Notes: generated by a model not told the origin, from the sequence alone. Numbered from the stretch's first letter, positions 30,555-40,050 are shown. The stretch is 64,000 nt of DNA from Pseudomonas sp. R76 (GCF_009834565.1 NZ_CP019428.1:4154001-4218000), one strand, 5' to 3'. Program-made: numbers and translations.

Positions 30555-31001
30555 ATGACGTATCTCACCGATGACACGGCTTCAAGCATCCACTTCGGCC
30601 CCTTCCAACTGCTGCCCCAACGTCACTTGCTGCTCAAGCACGGGCAACCCGTGGCCCTCGGCAGCCGCGCCCTGACCTTGCTGATCGCCCTCGCCTCGCG
30701 GCCGGGTGAACTGCTGGAAAAAAACCGCTTGCTCGCCATCGCCTGGCCAAAAACCGTGGTGGAAGAATGCAACCTGCGCACGCAAATCAAGACCCTGCGC
30801 CGGGCCCTGGGCGACGATGAGTCGTTCTACATCGCCACGGCGCCGGGCCAGGGCTACCGGTTTGTCGCGCCGACGTGGGTCGAGCGCGCGCCCGTGCCGG
30901 TGGTCAAAGAGCCGGTAATACTCGGCGTGTACGGCTGCCGCCATTGCCGAGGCGCCGGGATGATGCCGATGTTTGCGCAGATGGGCATGCAGAACAGCTG
31001 A
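30555..31001 (+). CDS. Short OmpR-type winged-helix regulator
   Basis: A 148-residue protein. Residues about 10-100 are a winged helix almost the same as the N-terminal domain of the 1840-4656 regulator (shared GSRAL-LLIALA, GELLEK, AWPK-VVEECNLR-QI, LRRALGDD, YRFVAP). There is no ATPase or receiver domain; the tail carries a CRHC pair (YGCRHCRGAGMMPM). It follows the hrpK-like gene by 36 bp on the same strand and may be co-transcribed. It could activate or compete at the same DNA sites as the large regulator. No membrane segment is visible. Confidence 0.85.
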   Translation: MTYLTDDTASSIHFGPFQLLPQRHLLLKHGQPVALGSRALTLLIALASRPGELLEKNRLLAIAWPKTVVEECNLRTQIKTLRRALGDDESFYIATAPGQGYRFVAPTWVERAPVPVVKEPVILGVYGCRHCRGAGMMPMFAQMGMQNS

Positions 31002-31010
31002 CCGGCTAAT

Positions 31011-31036
31011 GTGGGAGCTGGCAAGCCAGCCCCCAC
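31011..31036. repeat. Collapsed REP remnant
   Basis: GTGGGAGCTGG is joined directly to CAAGCCAGCCCCCACA, as if the middle of a REPIN had been deleted. Confidence 0.6.
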
Positions 31037-31040
31037 AGGT

Positions 31041-31916
31041 TTACAGAGGCGGCGAAACAGTGATCGCACCCAAATCCAAATGCCCATCTTTCAACGGCGG
31101 GCACCAGTAATACCCGCCCGTCAACGGCGTACTGATGCGATACAACCCATCGACAATCCCATCCTCCAACCCGCTCATGCGCCGCAACTGCGCTTCAAAC
31201 GCATCAAAGGAATGCCCGAACGCCAGGAACATCAACCCCGCCTGGCCGTTCTCGGCCCACGGCATGGAGCGGCGCACCACAAAGGCTTCCGGTGTGAAAC
31301 TTTCCTGGGCGGTACGCTTGGTGTGGGCGGATTCCGGCGCGTCGTCCAACTCTTCGTTGTCGCCATGGCGACGGCCGATGATGTGGTCACGCTCTTGTGC
31401 AGGCAGCGCGGCAAAACCGTCGAGGTCGTGCTGCCATCGCTGGATCGCGGCAAAGCTGGCACCGCTGTCGGTCATCGCGGCGTCGACGGCGGCATCGTCG
31501 TGGGGGTTTTCGGTGCCGTCTTCGTAGTCGGTCAGGTCGAAGCCGGTCTTGTAGCGAAAGCCTTCGGTCATCTGCACCAGGCGAAACGCCGGGGCCAGGG
31601 CTTTTTCAAACGCACGGCTGCGTAACAGCAGCTCACCCCGATCCACACCATGCAGCCATACCCACAGCGCCTGCTGGGTGGACGGGTTATGCGCACCCGG
31701 CCCACTCACAGCGGGAAATGCACGCAGCCCTTCAACCTGGGCGCCGAGTGCGCTTACCAGCGGCTCACCGAAACCGACCACCGCAGCCGAATCCACCAGT
31801 TGCACCAGCGCGTCCAACGCGACGGGCACGGCTGCCAGGGACTCGACGGCAAAAAACAGATGGCGTGCCTGCAACGGCACCGGTGCGGCAAGAATGCCCG
31901 GCTGGTACTGACTCAT
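31041..31916 (-). CDS. DyP-type peroxidase
   Basis: A 291-residue haem peroxidase that uses H2O2 to oxidise dyes and phenolics. The family GxxDG region is present as TDYEDGTENP, with the catalytic Asp, and the later VVRRSMPWAENGQAGLMFLAFGHSFDAFEAQLRRM segment matches the haem-binding C-terminal half. No Tat or Sec leader is seen, so it should be cytoplasmic; no encapsulin gene is nearby. I chose ATG 31916 (MSQYQPGIL), preceded by AAGGAG. It is divergent from the aldehyde dehydrogenase. Confidence 0.92.
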   Translation of the reverse strand: MSQYQPGILAAPVPLQARHLFFAVESLAAVPVALDALVQLVDSAAVVGFGEPLVSALGAQVEGLRAFPAVSGPGAHNPSTQQALWVWLHGVDRGELLLRSRAFEKALAPAFRLVQMTEGFRYKTGFDLTDYEDGTENPHDDAAVDAAMTDSGASFAAIQRWQHDLDGFAALPAQERDHIIGRRHGDNEELDDAPESAHTKRTAQESFTPEAFVVRRSMPWAENGQAGLMFLAFGHSFDAFEAQLRRMSGLEDGIVDGLYRISTPLTGGYYWCPPLKDGHLDLGAITVSPPL

Positions 31917-32064
31917 GTGAACTCCTTCAAGAAAGCCGCGCAGTTTACTCCGACGAGCGTGGCGCACACAGCAATGTGTACAAGAAAGCGCACAAGCCTT
32001 GCCATAGAGCCGGTTGTTGGGTGACTCTCTAGTCATGTTTTGCAACTATTCCAGGGGTAGCGAC

Positions 32065-33681
32065 ATGACCACCAGTAACCTGCTCGACCAGCTGTTTCCC
32101 ACTAGCGCCGCCGATATTCCCGAGCAATTTCGCCTGGCGGCACCGATTGAACAGCGTGATTACCTGGTCGATGGCCAGTTACAGGTGTGGAACGGCCCGT
32201 TGGCCCAAGTGCTGAGCCCGGTGCAAATCGGTGATGAGCGCGTGCATATCGGCAGCACACCGCTGCTGGACGCCGACACGGCCCTCACCGCCCTCGACGC
32301 CGCCGTGCGCGCCTATGACCGTGGCCAAGGCGAATGGCCGACGATGCGCGTGGCCGAACGCATCCAGCATGTGGAAGCCTTTTTGCGGCGCATGCGCGAA
32401 CAGCGCGATGCTGTCGTGAAGCTGCTGATGTGGGAGATCGGCAAGAACCTCAAGGACTCGCAGAAAGAGTTCGACCGCACCTGCGACTACATCACCGACA
32501 CCATCAATGCGCTCAAGGAACTCGACCGCCGCAGCAGCCGCTTTGAGCTGGAACAGGACACCCTCGGGCAAATCCGCCGCGTACCGCTGGGCGTGGCCCT
32601 GTGCATGGGGCCGTATAACTACCCGCTGAACGAGACCTTCACCACGCTGATCCCGGCGCTGATCATGGGCAACACTGTGGTGTTCAAGCCTGCCAAACTC
32701 GGTGTGCTGTTGATTCGCCCATTGCTCGAAGCGTTCCGCGACAGCTTCCCGGCCGGGGTTATCAACGTGATCTACGGCAGCGGTCGCGAAACCGTCAGCG
32801 CGTTGATGGCCAGCGGCAAGATCGATATTTTCGCGTTTATCGGCACCAACAAGGCCGCCAGTGATTTGAAAAAGCTGCATCCCAAACCACACCGCTTGCG
32901 CGCAGCATTAGGGCTGGATGCGAAAAACCCCGGCATCGTGCTGCCCGAGGTGGACCTGGACAATGCGGTCAACGAAGCCGTCACCGGCTCGCTGTCGTTC
33001 AATGGCCAGCGCTGCACCGCGTTGAAAATCCTGTTTGTGCATGAAGATGTGGTCGACAGCTTTATCGAGAAATTCAACACCAAACTGGCCACACTGAAAC
33101 CCGGCATGCCATGGGAAGACGGCGTCTCACTGACGCCGCTGCCGGAAGTCGGCAAGGTCGATTACCTCAACGCGTTGGTGGCCGATGCGGCGCAGCATGG
33201 CGCCCGGGTGGTGAATGCGAATGGCGCCACCAGCCGTGGTTCGTTCTTCTACCCGGCGGTGCTGTACCCGGTGAACCCGCAGATGCGCGTGTACCACGAG
33301 GAACAGTTCGGCCCGGTGGTGCCGATCGTGCCGTACCGTGACCTGGAGACCGTGATCGACTACGTGCTGGATTCGGATTTCGGCCAGCAACTGAGTATCT
33401 TCGGCACCAACGCCGTGGAGGTCGGGCGCCTCGTGGATGTATTTGCCAACCAGGTCGGCCGCATCAATATCAACGCCCAGTGCCAGCGCGGCCCGGACAC
33501 CTTCCCCTTCAACGGGCGCAAGAACTCGGCCGAAGGCACGCTGTCGGTACATGACGCGTTGCGCGTGTTCTCGATCCGCACGTTGGTGGCGACCAAGTTC
33601 CAGGAGAGTAACAAGGCACTGGTCAGCGATATCCTGCGCAATCGCGATTCAAGCTTTTTGACCACTGACTATATTTTCTAA
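32065..33681 (+). CDS. gapN: NADP-dependent glyceraldehyde-3-phosphate (aldehyde) dehydrogenase
   Basis: A 538-residue aldehyde dehydrogenase superfamily member. The NAD(P)-binding region contains GPYNYPLNETFTTLIPALIMGNTVVFKPAK, the conserved Glu region is replaced by AALGLDAKNPGIVLPEVD, and the catalytic Cys is in FNGQRCTALK. This pattern and length resemble the non-phosphorylating GAPDH group, which makes 3-phosphoglycerate and NADPH. ATG 32065 has AGGGG upstream. It appears to be a single-gene unit. The exact substrate is inferred from similarity. Confidence 0.8.
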   Translation: MTTSNLLDQLFPTSAADIPEQFRLAAPIEQRDYLVDGQLQVWNGPLAQVLSPVQIGDERVHIGSTPLLDADTALTALDAAVRAYDRGQGEWPTMRVAERIQHVEAFLRRMREQRDAVVKLLMWEIGKNLKDSQKEFDRTCDYITDTINALKELDRRSSRFELEQDTLGQIRRVPLGVALCMGPYNYPLNETFTTLIPALIMGNTVVFKPAKLGVLLIRPLLEAFRDSFPAGVINVIYGSGRETVSALMASGKIDIFAFIGTNKAASDLKKLHPKPHRLRAALGLDAKNPGIVLPEVDLDNAVNEAVTGSLSFNGQRCTALKILFVHEDVVDSFIEKFNTKLATLKPGMPWEDGVSLTPLPEVGKVDYLNALVADAAQHGARVVNANGATSRGSFFYPAVLYPVNPQMRVYHEEQFGPVVPIVPYRDLETVIDYVLDSDFGQQLSIFGTNAVEVGRLVDVFANQVGRININAQCQRGPDTFPFNGRKNSAEGTLSVHDALRVFSIRTLVATKFQESNKALVSDILRNRDSSFLTTDYIF

Positions 33682-33713
33682 GAACACTCGGTTCCTGGAT
33701 GAAAGCAGTCTTG

Positions 33714-33846
33714 TGTAGGAGCTGGCTTGTGTGGGAGCTGGCTTGCCTGCGATGCGAGCACCACGGTCTCTGAATCAGACCGCAGTGATGCTATCGCAGG
33801 CAAGCCAGCTCCCACACCAAGCTCCCACACCAGCCCGCTCCCACAA
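33714..33846. repeat. REPIN with extra REP fragments
   Basis: A standard inverted pair (33731 onward) with an extra GTGGGAGCTGGC-like piece ahead of it (about 33719) and two partial tails behind it (GCTCCCACACC, CCCGCTCCCACA), suggesting repeated slippage. Confidence 0.7.
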
Positions 33847-33891
33847 TTTAAATCGAGTTTTGCCCTGACTACCGAGGCCATTTTACTACCG

Positions 33892-34953
33892 ATGAACCTG
33901 CCCTTCTTCGCCCGGCGCCTGCTGCGCCCATTGCTCGACCCGTACCGCCGCTATCGCCACGCCAAGCTGATCCACGCGGTACGCGTGTCCATCGGCCTGC
34001 TGGCGACGATCCTGCTGACCACCGGCATCAACCTGCCCCACGGTGAGTGGGCCTCGGTGACCATGCTGATCGTGATCGGCGGCTTGCAACACCACGGCAA
34101 TATCGGCAAAAAAGCCGTGGAGCGCGCCTACGGCACGTTGATCGGCGCCAGCGTCGGTTTGCTGCTGGTGGTGCAGCAAGCGTATTTCGGCCAGCCGTTG
34201 TTGACTTATCTATTGATGTCAGTGGTATGCGGGTTCTTCTCTTATCACGCCATCGGCAAGGGCGGTTACATCGCGCTGCTGTCGGCGATCACGGTGTTTA
34301 TCGTCGCCGGTCACGGCGACAACCCGATCTCGGATGGCTTGTGGCGCACCGTCGATATCCTCATCGGCATCGTCCTGGCCCTGGCGTTCTCTTTTGCCCT
34401 GCCGCTGTATGCGGTGTATTCGTGGCGCTACAACCTGGCCAGCGCGCTGCGCGACTGCGCCGCGATTTACAGCCGGATCATCAACGGCCATTCGGTCACC
34501 GACGACGAACACTTCAAACTGCTCAACCGCTTGAACGCGGCAATGCTGCAACTGCGTTCGTTGATGCCATCGGTGTCCAAGGAAGTGCGCATTTCCATGA
34601 CCGAGCTGGATGCGATCCAACGGCACTTGCGCATGTGCATCAGCACCCTGGAGATTCTCGGCAATACGCGCCCCGACCCTCGGGACGAGCAGGCCATGGC
34701 GCGGATGCAGGTGATGTTGAAGGCCGAGCATCGACAGATTCGCGTGCAACTGGTGGGGATGGCACGGGCGTTGAAATCAGGGTTTACCGAGCGGTTGGAA
34801 CGGCCTGCTGCAAATGCGATGGATGAAGCCGTGCTGGACGCGCCGGTGCAGAGTGCGCTGGATGGGTATCGGTTGTTGACGTTGCAGCTGGCGGGGAATG
34901 TGGATGGGATGCGTCAGCGGCTGGCGAAGACGGCGAGGCATTGGAAGATTTAA
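33892..34953 (+). CDS. FUSC family inner-membrane protein
   Basis: A 353-residue membrane protein with about six hydrophobic segments in the first half (VRVSIGLLATILLTTGINLP; LLTYLLMSVVCGFFSY; YIALLSAITVFIVAG; DILIGIVLALAFSFALPLYAVYSW) and a helical soluble C-terminus. FUSC proteins include aromatic-acid exporters (AaeB) and YccS; this one is half the usual AaeB length. ATG 33892 was chosen because it starts just before the first conserved part; the upstream open frame reads into the REPIN. Substrate unknown. Confidence 0.8.
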   Translation: MNLPFFARRLLRPLLDPYRRYRHAKLIHAVRVSIGLLATILLTTGINLPHGEWASVTMLIVIGGLQHHGNIGKKAVERAYGTLIGASVGLLLVVQQAYFGQPLLTYLLMSVVCGFFSYHAIGKGGYIALLSAITVFIVAGHGDNPISDGLWRTVDILIGIVLALAFSFALPLYAVYSWRYNLASALRDCAAIYSRIINGHSVTDDEHFKLLNRLNAAMLQLRSLMPSVSKEVRISMTELDAIQRHLRMCISTLEILGNTRPDPRDEQAMARMQVMLKAEHRQIRVQLVGMARALKSGFTERLERPAANAMDEAVLDAPVQSALDGYRLLTLQLAGNVDGMRQRLAKTARHWKI

Positions 34954-34966
34954 TTCAGTAAAAAGA

Positions 34967-35001
34967 GGGACACTCTACCTACAGTTAAGTAGAGCTGTCC
35001 C
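34967..35001. terminator. Bidirectional terminator hairpin
   Basis: Stem GGGACACTCTAC/GTAGAGCTGTCCC with one mismatch. A T-rich run follows on the plus strand (GTTTTACTC) and, on the minus strand, TCTTTTTAC. It separates the convergent FUSC and Ig-like genes. Confidence 0.75.
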
Positions 35002-35109
35002 GTTTTACTCACTAACAGTACTAACCTTAAGCCCTCAAACTACCGCAAGGGTTAAATGTGAATACAGCGCGGACGTGCTGCGCACATCCGCTCCGTTATT
35101 TTTTACGCA

Positions 35110-38100
35110 CTATTTAATCACCTTCCCATTGATCTTCGTCAAGGTCCAAGCGCCAAAGAGCTGTTCCCAAAAATTGGCTAGATATATACCTTCGTTCTGC
35201 CAATGGTAAAAATAAGCTCGGTAGTCGTAAATGCCTAGCCAAAAATGCTGACCTACCGGCAATTTTCTTCCGTACACATTTTGCAGATCCGCGATCCCGT
35301 CGAAGCCTACCGGCCTTGCATTGGCGTATATCCAGCCTTTGTGGGGTTCAAAGTTTGCTGCCGTGTAGTTCATCAACAAGCTGTATACATTAGTGACTGT
35401 AACGGGGTACGACATCTTATTGCCTATCTTGTCTTCTACAGTGATAACCGTAGACCCCCAACCCGTGCCGATCACTAGACCATGTTGGTTCACTGTTGCA
35501 ACAGTCGTGTTTGCGGACGAATAGATGAACCCGCCTGCACCACCGGTAGCAAACCGCGTGACATAATTACCGGTCGACTCCCTTCCGGTTCTTGCCCACT
35601 GGGGTACTTTGATGGAAATCCCACTCAATAGCACTGGACTTTGATCGAACTTCAACTGTCCTGACGCCGTATAGGCTGTCGTTCTGAAAAGCTGCCCGCC
35701 CTCTATTTTGGCGCTACCGTCCAACGTCACTACAACCTCCACCAACACGGAACTGTTGACGGCCAACCCCTCCAGCCAGGATCTTAACACCGGTATTTTT
35801 ACCAGCCCGTTCGTGACTTCAATATCGTTGATCTCGTAAGCTTCCAATACGTTCAATTGCGCAACCCCCGTACTGCGCAGGGTTATCCAGACCCGTTGTT
35901 TAGCAAAACTCAACAGCCAACTCGCTAGCGTTAATGTGGCATTACCTACGAAGGTTGCCAGGTTTAGCACGCCCTTATCAGCAATCCCATTAATGATTGC
36001 CTGCGGGAAATGCTCTGCGGGAATAGGGCTAACCGTGACAATCTGGGTGTCTGACCAGACAACTTTGCTTCCCGTTGTCACCTTGTAGCGCAAGGTGAGC
36101 GTTTTACCCACACACTGGGCGATAAATCGCGGCGTCAAGGCGAAGGTTACTCGCCCGCCGCTCAGCCCTTTCAGTGCAGTGAAAGCGAAGGTACCGTCCG
36201 ATAGCATCATTTCGAGGGTGATGTCCTGCGCCGTCGTCATACCGGAGTACGCCACCAGCACATTGGTCCCTTGCTTATAGCCCAGGCCTGAGACATTCAG
36301 CGTCGGCCCTGTATTGGCGTCGAAGGCCGGGGCCGGCAGGGTCGACGGAACAGCCTGGACATGATACTCACACTTGGCAAACGGCACCTGCGTCTCCGCC
36401 TCGTCCCGTTGCGCAAAACTGACGCCGAAAATAAGGCTCAAGATCGAGTCAGGCTTGAGGTTGCGCAGTTGCTCCACCGGCCCAAGTACGTTCACCCCGT
36501 TGGCAACTTCTTCCTCGGTGACCTTTTCAGCAGAGTAGATGACCTCATCAAGTGCCGAGCCATCGTTCAACGTGCCTTTGACCCTCAAAAACATCCGTTG
36601 GCCTTTTTGAATCATAATCCACTTGGGCACGTGAATCTTCGCTTCACTCCCCAGTGCCAGCAACGGAAATACACCGTTCTCAATCTTGTTGAGCGTCGGC
36701 GCCGGCAGCGCAGTCACGAGCAGCAACTTGATCTTCAATGGTTTGGATCGGTACGTGATTTGCCCGCGGGTAAAACGGTAATCCACGGTTATAGAGTTGC
36801 CTCTTTCACGAATGGCCAACGCAATGATGTCGGGTGGAATAACGGCTTTGACTTTTCCCCCAGAGTCGCCTTTAACGGTCACCTCAGTGATGCTGATGCC
36901 AAACTCCCCCGCCCACCGGAAAACAACCTCGTCAGTGGGGCGCAGATTGGTGATATCCCCCTCTAGGGTGGCGCCATTCAATACGTTTTTGGGGTGAAGT
37001 TGATCCTGCAAGACCTTATCGGCCTCCAACACCCTGGGCAGCGAAAGCTCCACCAGTGGGCCGACGGTGAGGTTAAGCAATTCGGAACGCACGTACGTTT
37101 TAGGCGTCGTCGCTGTGCCCACCTTTTGCACGCTGTAACTGCAACGGATCGAGCCGTCGAGATTCAGGCGCATGACCGACGGGCTTGCCTCGATCCACAG
37201 TTGCGTCAAAAGCGGCCCTTCGGTCGACGCATCGATAAGGAAGCTGCCGCTGTCCGACGCTTCGGGGTCCACCCCGACTATGTTCCAGAAGATTCTGCAG
37301 CCAACGGTCGCACCGGTGAAGGGAAACGACATCTGTATGACAGAGCGTTTTACGTCTTTAGGATCGAGGTTGCCGTTAACGTTGTATTTGACGATCGGCG
37401 CAGGCGCATCAATCACGCGAACACCAATCTCAGCCGTCACCACCTCGGATTGACGGATGGACGACGCGAGGCCCTTGCCGTTATTGACGCGGTAAAAAAT
37501 AGAGAACGGGCCTTTATTTTCAAACTGTTTGAGATCTTGCTTGAGCACGTCGCGCACGCCGCCTTGTTCACCGGCCAGTCGCGAATCCGTATAGATCACA
37601 CTACTACCGCCTTCTTTTACCAGCTGGAGCACCAGGTCTTCTCGCCACATGCGATTCCACGGCTCATAATTGGGGATTGTCGCTGCCGCGTCCGTATCCA
37701 AGGGCATCAACGTACCTTCCATCGGGGAGACCAGCGGTGCCGGCATCTTGGTCGCCGTACCTACGACAAAGATCTGGGCGTAGCTCGAAGACCCTAACTG
37801 CTTACCACTGGCGTTGTGCACCTCCACCCATGCCAGGATTTCCCCGCGTTTCTGCCCGCCTGCCGCTTTAGCAATAATGTCGTTGGGGACATTGATATTT
37901 TCCCCCTTCAGATTTCTGTCGGGAACACCCTTCAAGCGCACTGTTTCTACCGGTGTGTAGTCATCCTTCTTAATGGTAAGGACGACCGTGATCGTATGGC
38001 GTGGGTTGGGCACTGGCTTATAGGAACGTACATAAGTCGTCAGCACGAATACGGAGTTGTGTTGAGTATCAAAATCGACTTGGCTGGTCGGCTCCATATC

Positions 38101-38949
38101 CACGTTGAGGACTGGCGGGTCGTACAGATCTTTATTTGTTTGCACGCGTACCTTGTAGGGTTTGGAATACGTGTAATTCCCCCCTGGCTGATTCCCGACC
38201 ACATCGTGAACCGTAAACCCGACGCCAATGGTTCCATCCTGGATGGCGTCCGCGATAGTCTTGGCAGGGACTTGAATCCGAATCGGTCCAGCGCGGGCGA
38301 CGTCTTCGGGGCTTACCGTGTAATAGAACTCCTCCCCCCCCCAATTGATGGTGAGCCTGTCGTTCTTTCGGCAGTTCGGATATTTTTCAATCAGAGACCA
38401 CACTTCGCCAGCGACGATGTCTTTATCGATAATGGTGTCTTCTGGCAGGCCTTCCAGCGACAGCTTCAACTCGCTATGCCAGGCTTCCCAAAACTTCAGA
38501 TCGTTCCCGCCGGGCAGCGTCTGCTTGATCAACACCAAGATAGTGTTCGTGCGGCTCTCCTGCCCATTGGAGCGAAAAACCCGGATAAAGATCGGGACTT
38601 CGCCCTCCGGTAAATCCGCCTTTTTGACCGTCAAAAAGTATTCACTTTTAACTTCTCGAACGTAATCAAAGGCTTTTGGGTCTTTCTGGTCCTTGATAAG
38701 AACTTCGAAGTAGTCGCCCACGGTGAGTCCAAACCAAGCCACTACCCTGATATAGAGCAGACCCTCCTGCATGCTTCCGTGGCCGACGCCCCAGAGGGCA
38801 TCTTCTCGATAGAGGGGTTTGCGAGGAAAGTCGGGTTCTTCAGGACCATCGGGATCATCAGGGTCAATCGGCTTTCTCAGTTGAATCTGAGCAGGCGACG
38901 AAGGCGTGGGTGTAAGTAAGTCATAGGGCGGAGTAGGAACAGTGGACAT
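35110..38949 (-). CDS. Very large Ig-like repeat protein (1279 aa), function unknown
   Basis: A long repetitive beta-rich protein with no signal peptide or membrane anchor. It starts with a Pro/Asp-rich segment (DPDDPDGPEEPDFPRKPLYRED), followed by about ten divergent Ig-like modules of about 100 residues. A Big2-type domain lies near the C-terminus (YSSANTTVATVNQHGLVIGTGWGSTVITVED), then an unfamiliar Trp/Tyr-rich tail (GQHFWLGIYDYRAYFYHWQNEGIY). Codon use is clearly AT-richer than the flanking genes, suggesting recent transfer. Such proteins may be adhesins or secreted scaffolds, but the export route is not evident. ATG 38949, ATG 38955 and GTG 38958 are all possible starts. Confidence 0.75.
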   Translation of the reverse strand: MSTVPTPPYDLLTPTPSSPAQIQLRKPIDPDDPDGPEEPDFPRKPLYREDALWGVGHGSMQEGLLYIRVVAWFGLTVGDYFEVLIKDQKDPKAFDYVREVKSEYFLTVKKADLPEGEVPIFIRVFRSNGQESRTNTILVLIKQTLPGGNDLKFWEAWHSELKLSLEGLPEDTIIDKDIVAGEVWSLIEKYPNCRKNDRLTINWGGEEFYYTVSPEDVARAGPIRIQVPAKTIADAIQDGTIGVGFTVHDVVGNQPGGNYTYSKPYKVRVQTNKDLYDPPVLNVDMEPTSQVDFDTQHNSVFVLTTYVRSYKPVPNPRHTITVVLTIKKDDYTPVETVRLKGVPDRNLKGENINVPNDIIAKAAGGQKRGEILAWVEVHNASGKQLGSSSYAQIFVVGTATKMPAPLVSPMEGTLMPLDTDAAATIPNYEPWNRMWREDLVLQLVKEGGSSVIYTDSRLAGEQGGVRDVLKQDLKQFENKGPFSIFYRVNNGKGLASSIRQSEVVTAEIGVRVIDAPAPIVKYNVNGNLDPKDVKRSVIQMSFPFTGATVGCRIFWNIVGVDPEASDSGSFLIDASTEGPLLTQLWIEASPSVMRLNLDGSIRCSYSVQKVGTATTPKTYVRSELLNLTVGPLVELSLPRVLEADKVLQDQLHPKNVLNGATLEGDITNLRPTDEVVFRWAGEFGISITEVTVKGDSGGKVKAVIPPDIIALAIRERGNSITVDYRFTRGQITYRSKPLKIKLLLVTALPAPTLNKIENGVFPLLALGSEAKIHVPKWIMIQKGQRMFLRVKGTLNDGSALDEVIYSAEKVTEEEVANGVNVLGPVEQLRNLKPDSILSLIFGVSFAQRDEAETQVPFAKCEYHVQAVPSTLPAPAFDANTGPTLNVSGLGYKQGTNVLVAYSGMTTAQDITLEMMLSDGTFAFTALKGLSGGRVTFALTPRFIAQCVGKTLTLRYKVTTGSKVVWSDTQIVTVSPIPAEHFPQAIINGIADKGVLNLATFVGNATLTLASWLLSFAKQRVWITLRSTGVAQLNVLEAYEINDIEVTNGLVKIPVLRSWLEGLAVNSSVLVEVVVTLDGSAKIEGGQLFRTTAYTASGQLKFDQSPVLLSGISIKVPQWARTGRESTGNYVTRFATGGAGGFIYSSANTTVATVNQHGLVIGTGWGSTVITVEDKIGNKMSYPVTVTNVYSLLMNYTAANFEPHKGWIYANARPVGFDGIADLQNVYGRKLPVGQHFWLGIYDYRAYFYHWQNEGIYLANFWEQLFGAWTLTKINGKVIK

Positions 38950-39256
38950 GACCATCACATTGCAGGGATAAGCCGCGCAAGAATGGCGCGACGGGCAAGG
39001 GAAATAAGGCTCCTGGAGGCGCAGCCCAATCTACTGTCAGAATTGACAGTGGCGACGAGCGGTAGGTGCGTGGGATTAATCTGGCAGCCAATGCGGTGAG
39101 CAGGACTTTCTTCTCGCCGCGTTTTTTCTTACATATTTTTCACGATTTATTCACATCCACAGACGTAGGGTGAAGCCTCATCCGTTACAAACGTTGCACA
39201 TCAAGCCCGCCGCCCCAGCGGGCTTTTTTTTGCCTGGATTTTTTAAGGGAAGGAGC
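38950..39256. other. Intergenic region with an orphan terminator
   Basis: This 307-bp stretch separates the Ig-like gene (minus) from the 3' end of the TetR gene. It holds the Ig-like promoter, AT-rich DNA near 39125-39160 and a plus-strand terminator at 39204-39231. No protein gene is supported. Confidence 0.6.
39204..39231 (+). terminator. Rho-independent terminator without an obvious plus-strand gene
   Basis: Stem AGCCCGC/GCGGGCT with a 7-nt loop, followed by a run of Ts on the plus strand. The nearest genes on both sides are on the minus strand, so it may end a small RNA. Confidence 0.7.
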
Positions 39257-40009
39257 TTAACGCGCGGCCTTGATGGCAGGCGCCGCCGCTTGCTCTCGAA
39301 TGGCGCGCTGGGTATCCAGCACCTTGGCCAACGCTGTTTCTGCTTCCGGGCTTTGCTGCGGCACGCGAATCGCGGCCGATACCAACGTGATCAGCTTGGC
39401 CATCACCTCGGCGTCCGTGGCCGGGCGGCCCAGGCTCATGGAGTTCATCAGCAGGCGCAGTTCAGTGCCGGCCATTACCCCGGAAATCGCCTTGAGCGCA
39501 AATTGCAGGCGTACGCCCAACTCATTGCGTGGCAAGTCCGGCAAGGCCAGGGCGAAGGCTTCGAAAAAACGCTGGAACACCGGCTGGTAATGCACCTTGA
39601 GGTATTCCTGGATAAACGGCGAGGTGTCGCTGTAGACCCGGCCGAGGAAACGAATGAATGAGCGCCCTTCGCCGCTGGCCGGGTCACTGCGCTCCAGGCC
39701 CATGGCCGGGGCAAACAGCACGCCAAGCAAAGTGTCGCAGTCCAGCGGCCCGTCGGCTTCGGCTTCACAGCGCGCGAGCAATTCCAGGCGTTGCTCGTTG
39801 AGCGGCTCCAGGCGCTGCATCAGCAGGGTTTTCATCAGGGAGTCCTTGTCCCCGAAGTGGTAGTTCACGGCGGCCAGGTTCACCTGGGCACGCTCGGTAA
39901 TCTGCCGGAGCAGAACGGCGTCGTAGCCGTACTTGATGAAGAGAGCCTCTGTCGCATCCAGCAATCGAGTCTTGGTAACGTTTGGAGCGCTGAGTTTCTT
40001 CGCGACCAT
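39257..40009 (-). CDS. TetR family regulator, likely controls adjacent exporter
   Basis: A 250-residue TetR-type repressor. The HTH is clear at about residues 15-60 (TRLLDATEALFIKYGYDAVLLRQITERAQVNLAAVNYHFGDKDSLMKTLL), with the VNLAAVNYHFG form seen in PsrA-like regulators. The C-terminal domain should bind a ligand. ATG 40009 follows AGGAG closely and excludes the upstream in-frame extension. It is divergent from the ABC/TolC operon, with matching AT-rich sites near each promoter, so repression of both is inferred. Confidence 0.9.
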   Translation of the reverse strand: MVAKKLSAPNVTKTRLLDATEALFIKYGYDAVLLRQITERAQVNLAAVNYHFGDKDSLMKTLLMQRLEPLNEQRLELLARCEAEADGPLDCDTLLGVLFAPAMGLERSDPASGEGRSFIRFLGRVYSDTSPFIQEYLKVHYQPVFQRFFEAFALALPDLPRNELGVRLQFALKAISGVMAGTELRLLMNSMSLGRPATDAEVMAKLITLVSAAIRVPQQSPEAETALAKVLDTQRAIREQAAAPAIKAAR

Positions 40010-40026
40010 AGGAGTTCCACGGGGGA

Positions 40027-40050
40027 AATATTGTTTTAAAAAATAATTTG
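40027..40050. promoter_or_regulatory. Candidate TetR operator 1
   Basis: AATATTGTTTTAAAAAATAA lies 18 bp upstream of the tetR start. It shares an inverted decamer (AATATTGTTT / AAACAATATT) and a TTTTAAAA core with the site at 40246-40265. Confidence 0.5.

Noticed and set aside
39204..39231. Terminator of the TetR gene
   Set aside because: The T-run is on the plus strand. For the minus-strand TetR transcript the hairpin would be preceded by As and followed by no Ts.
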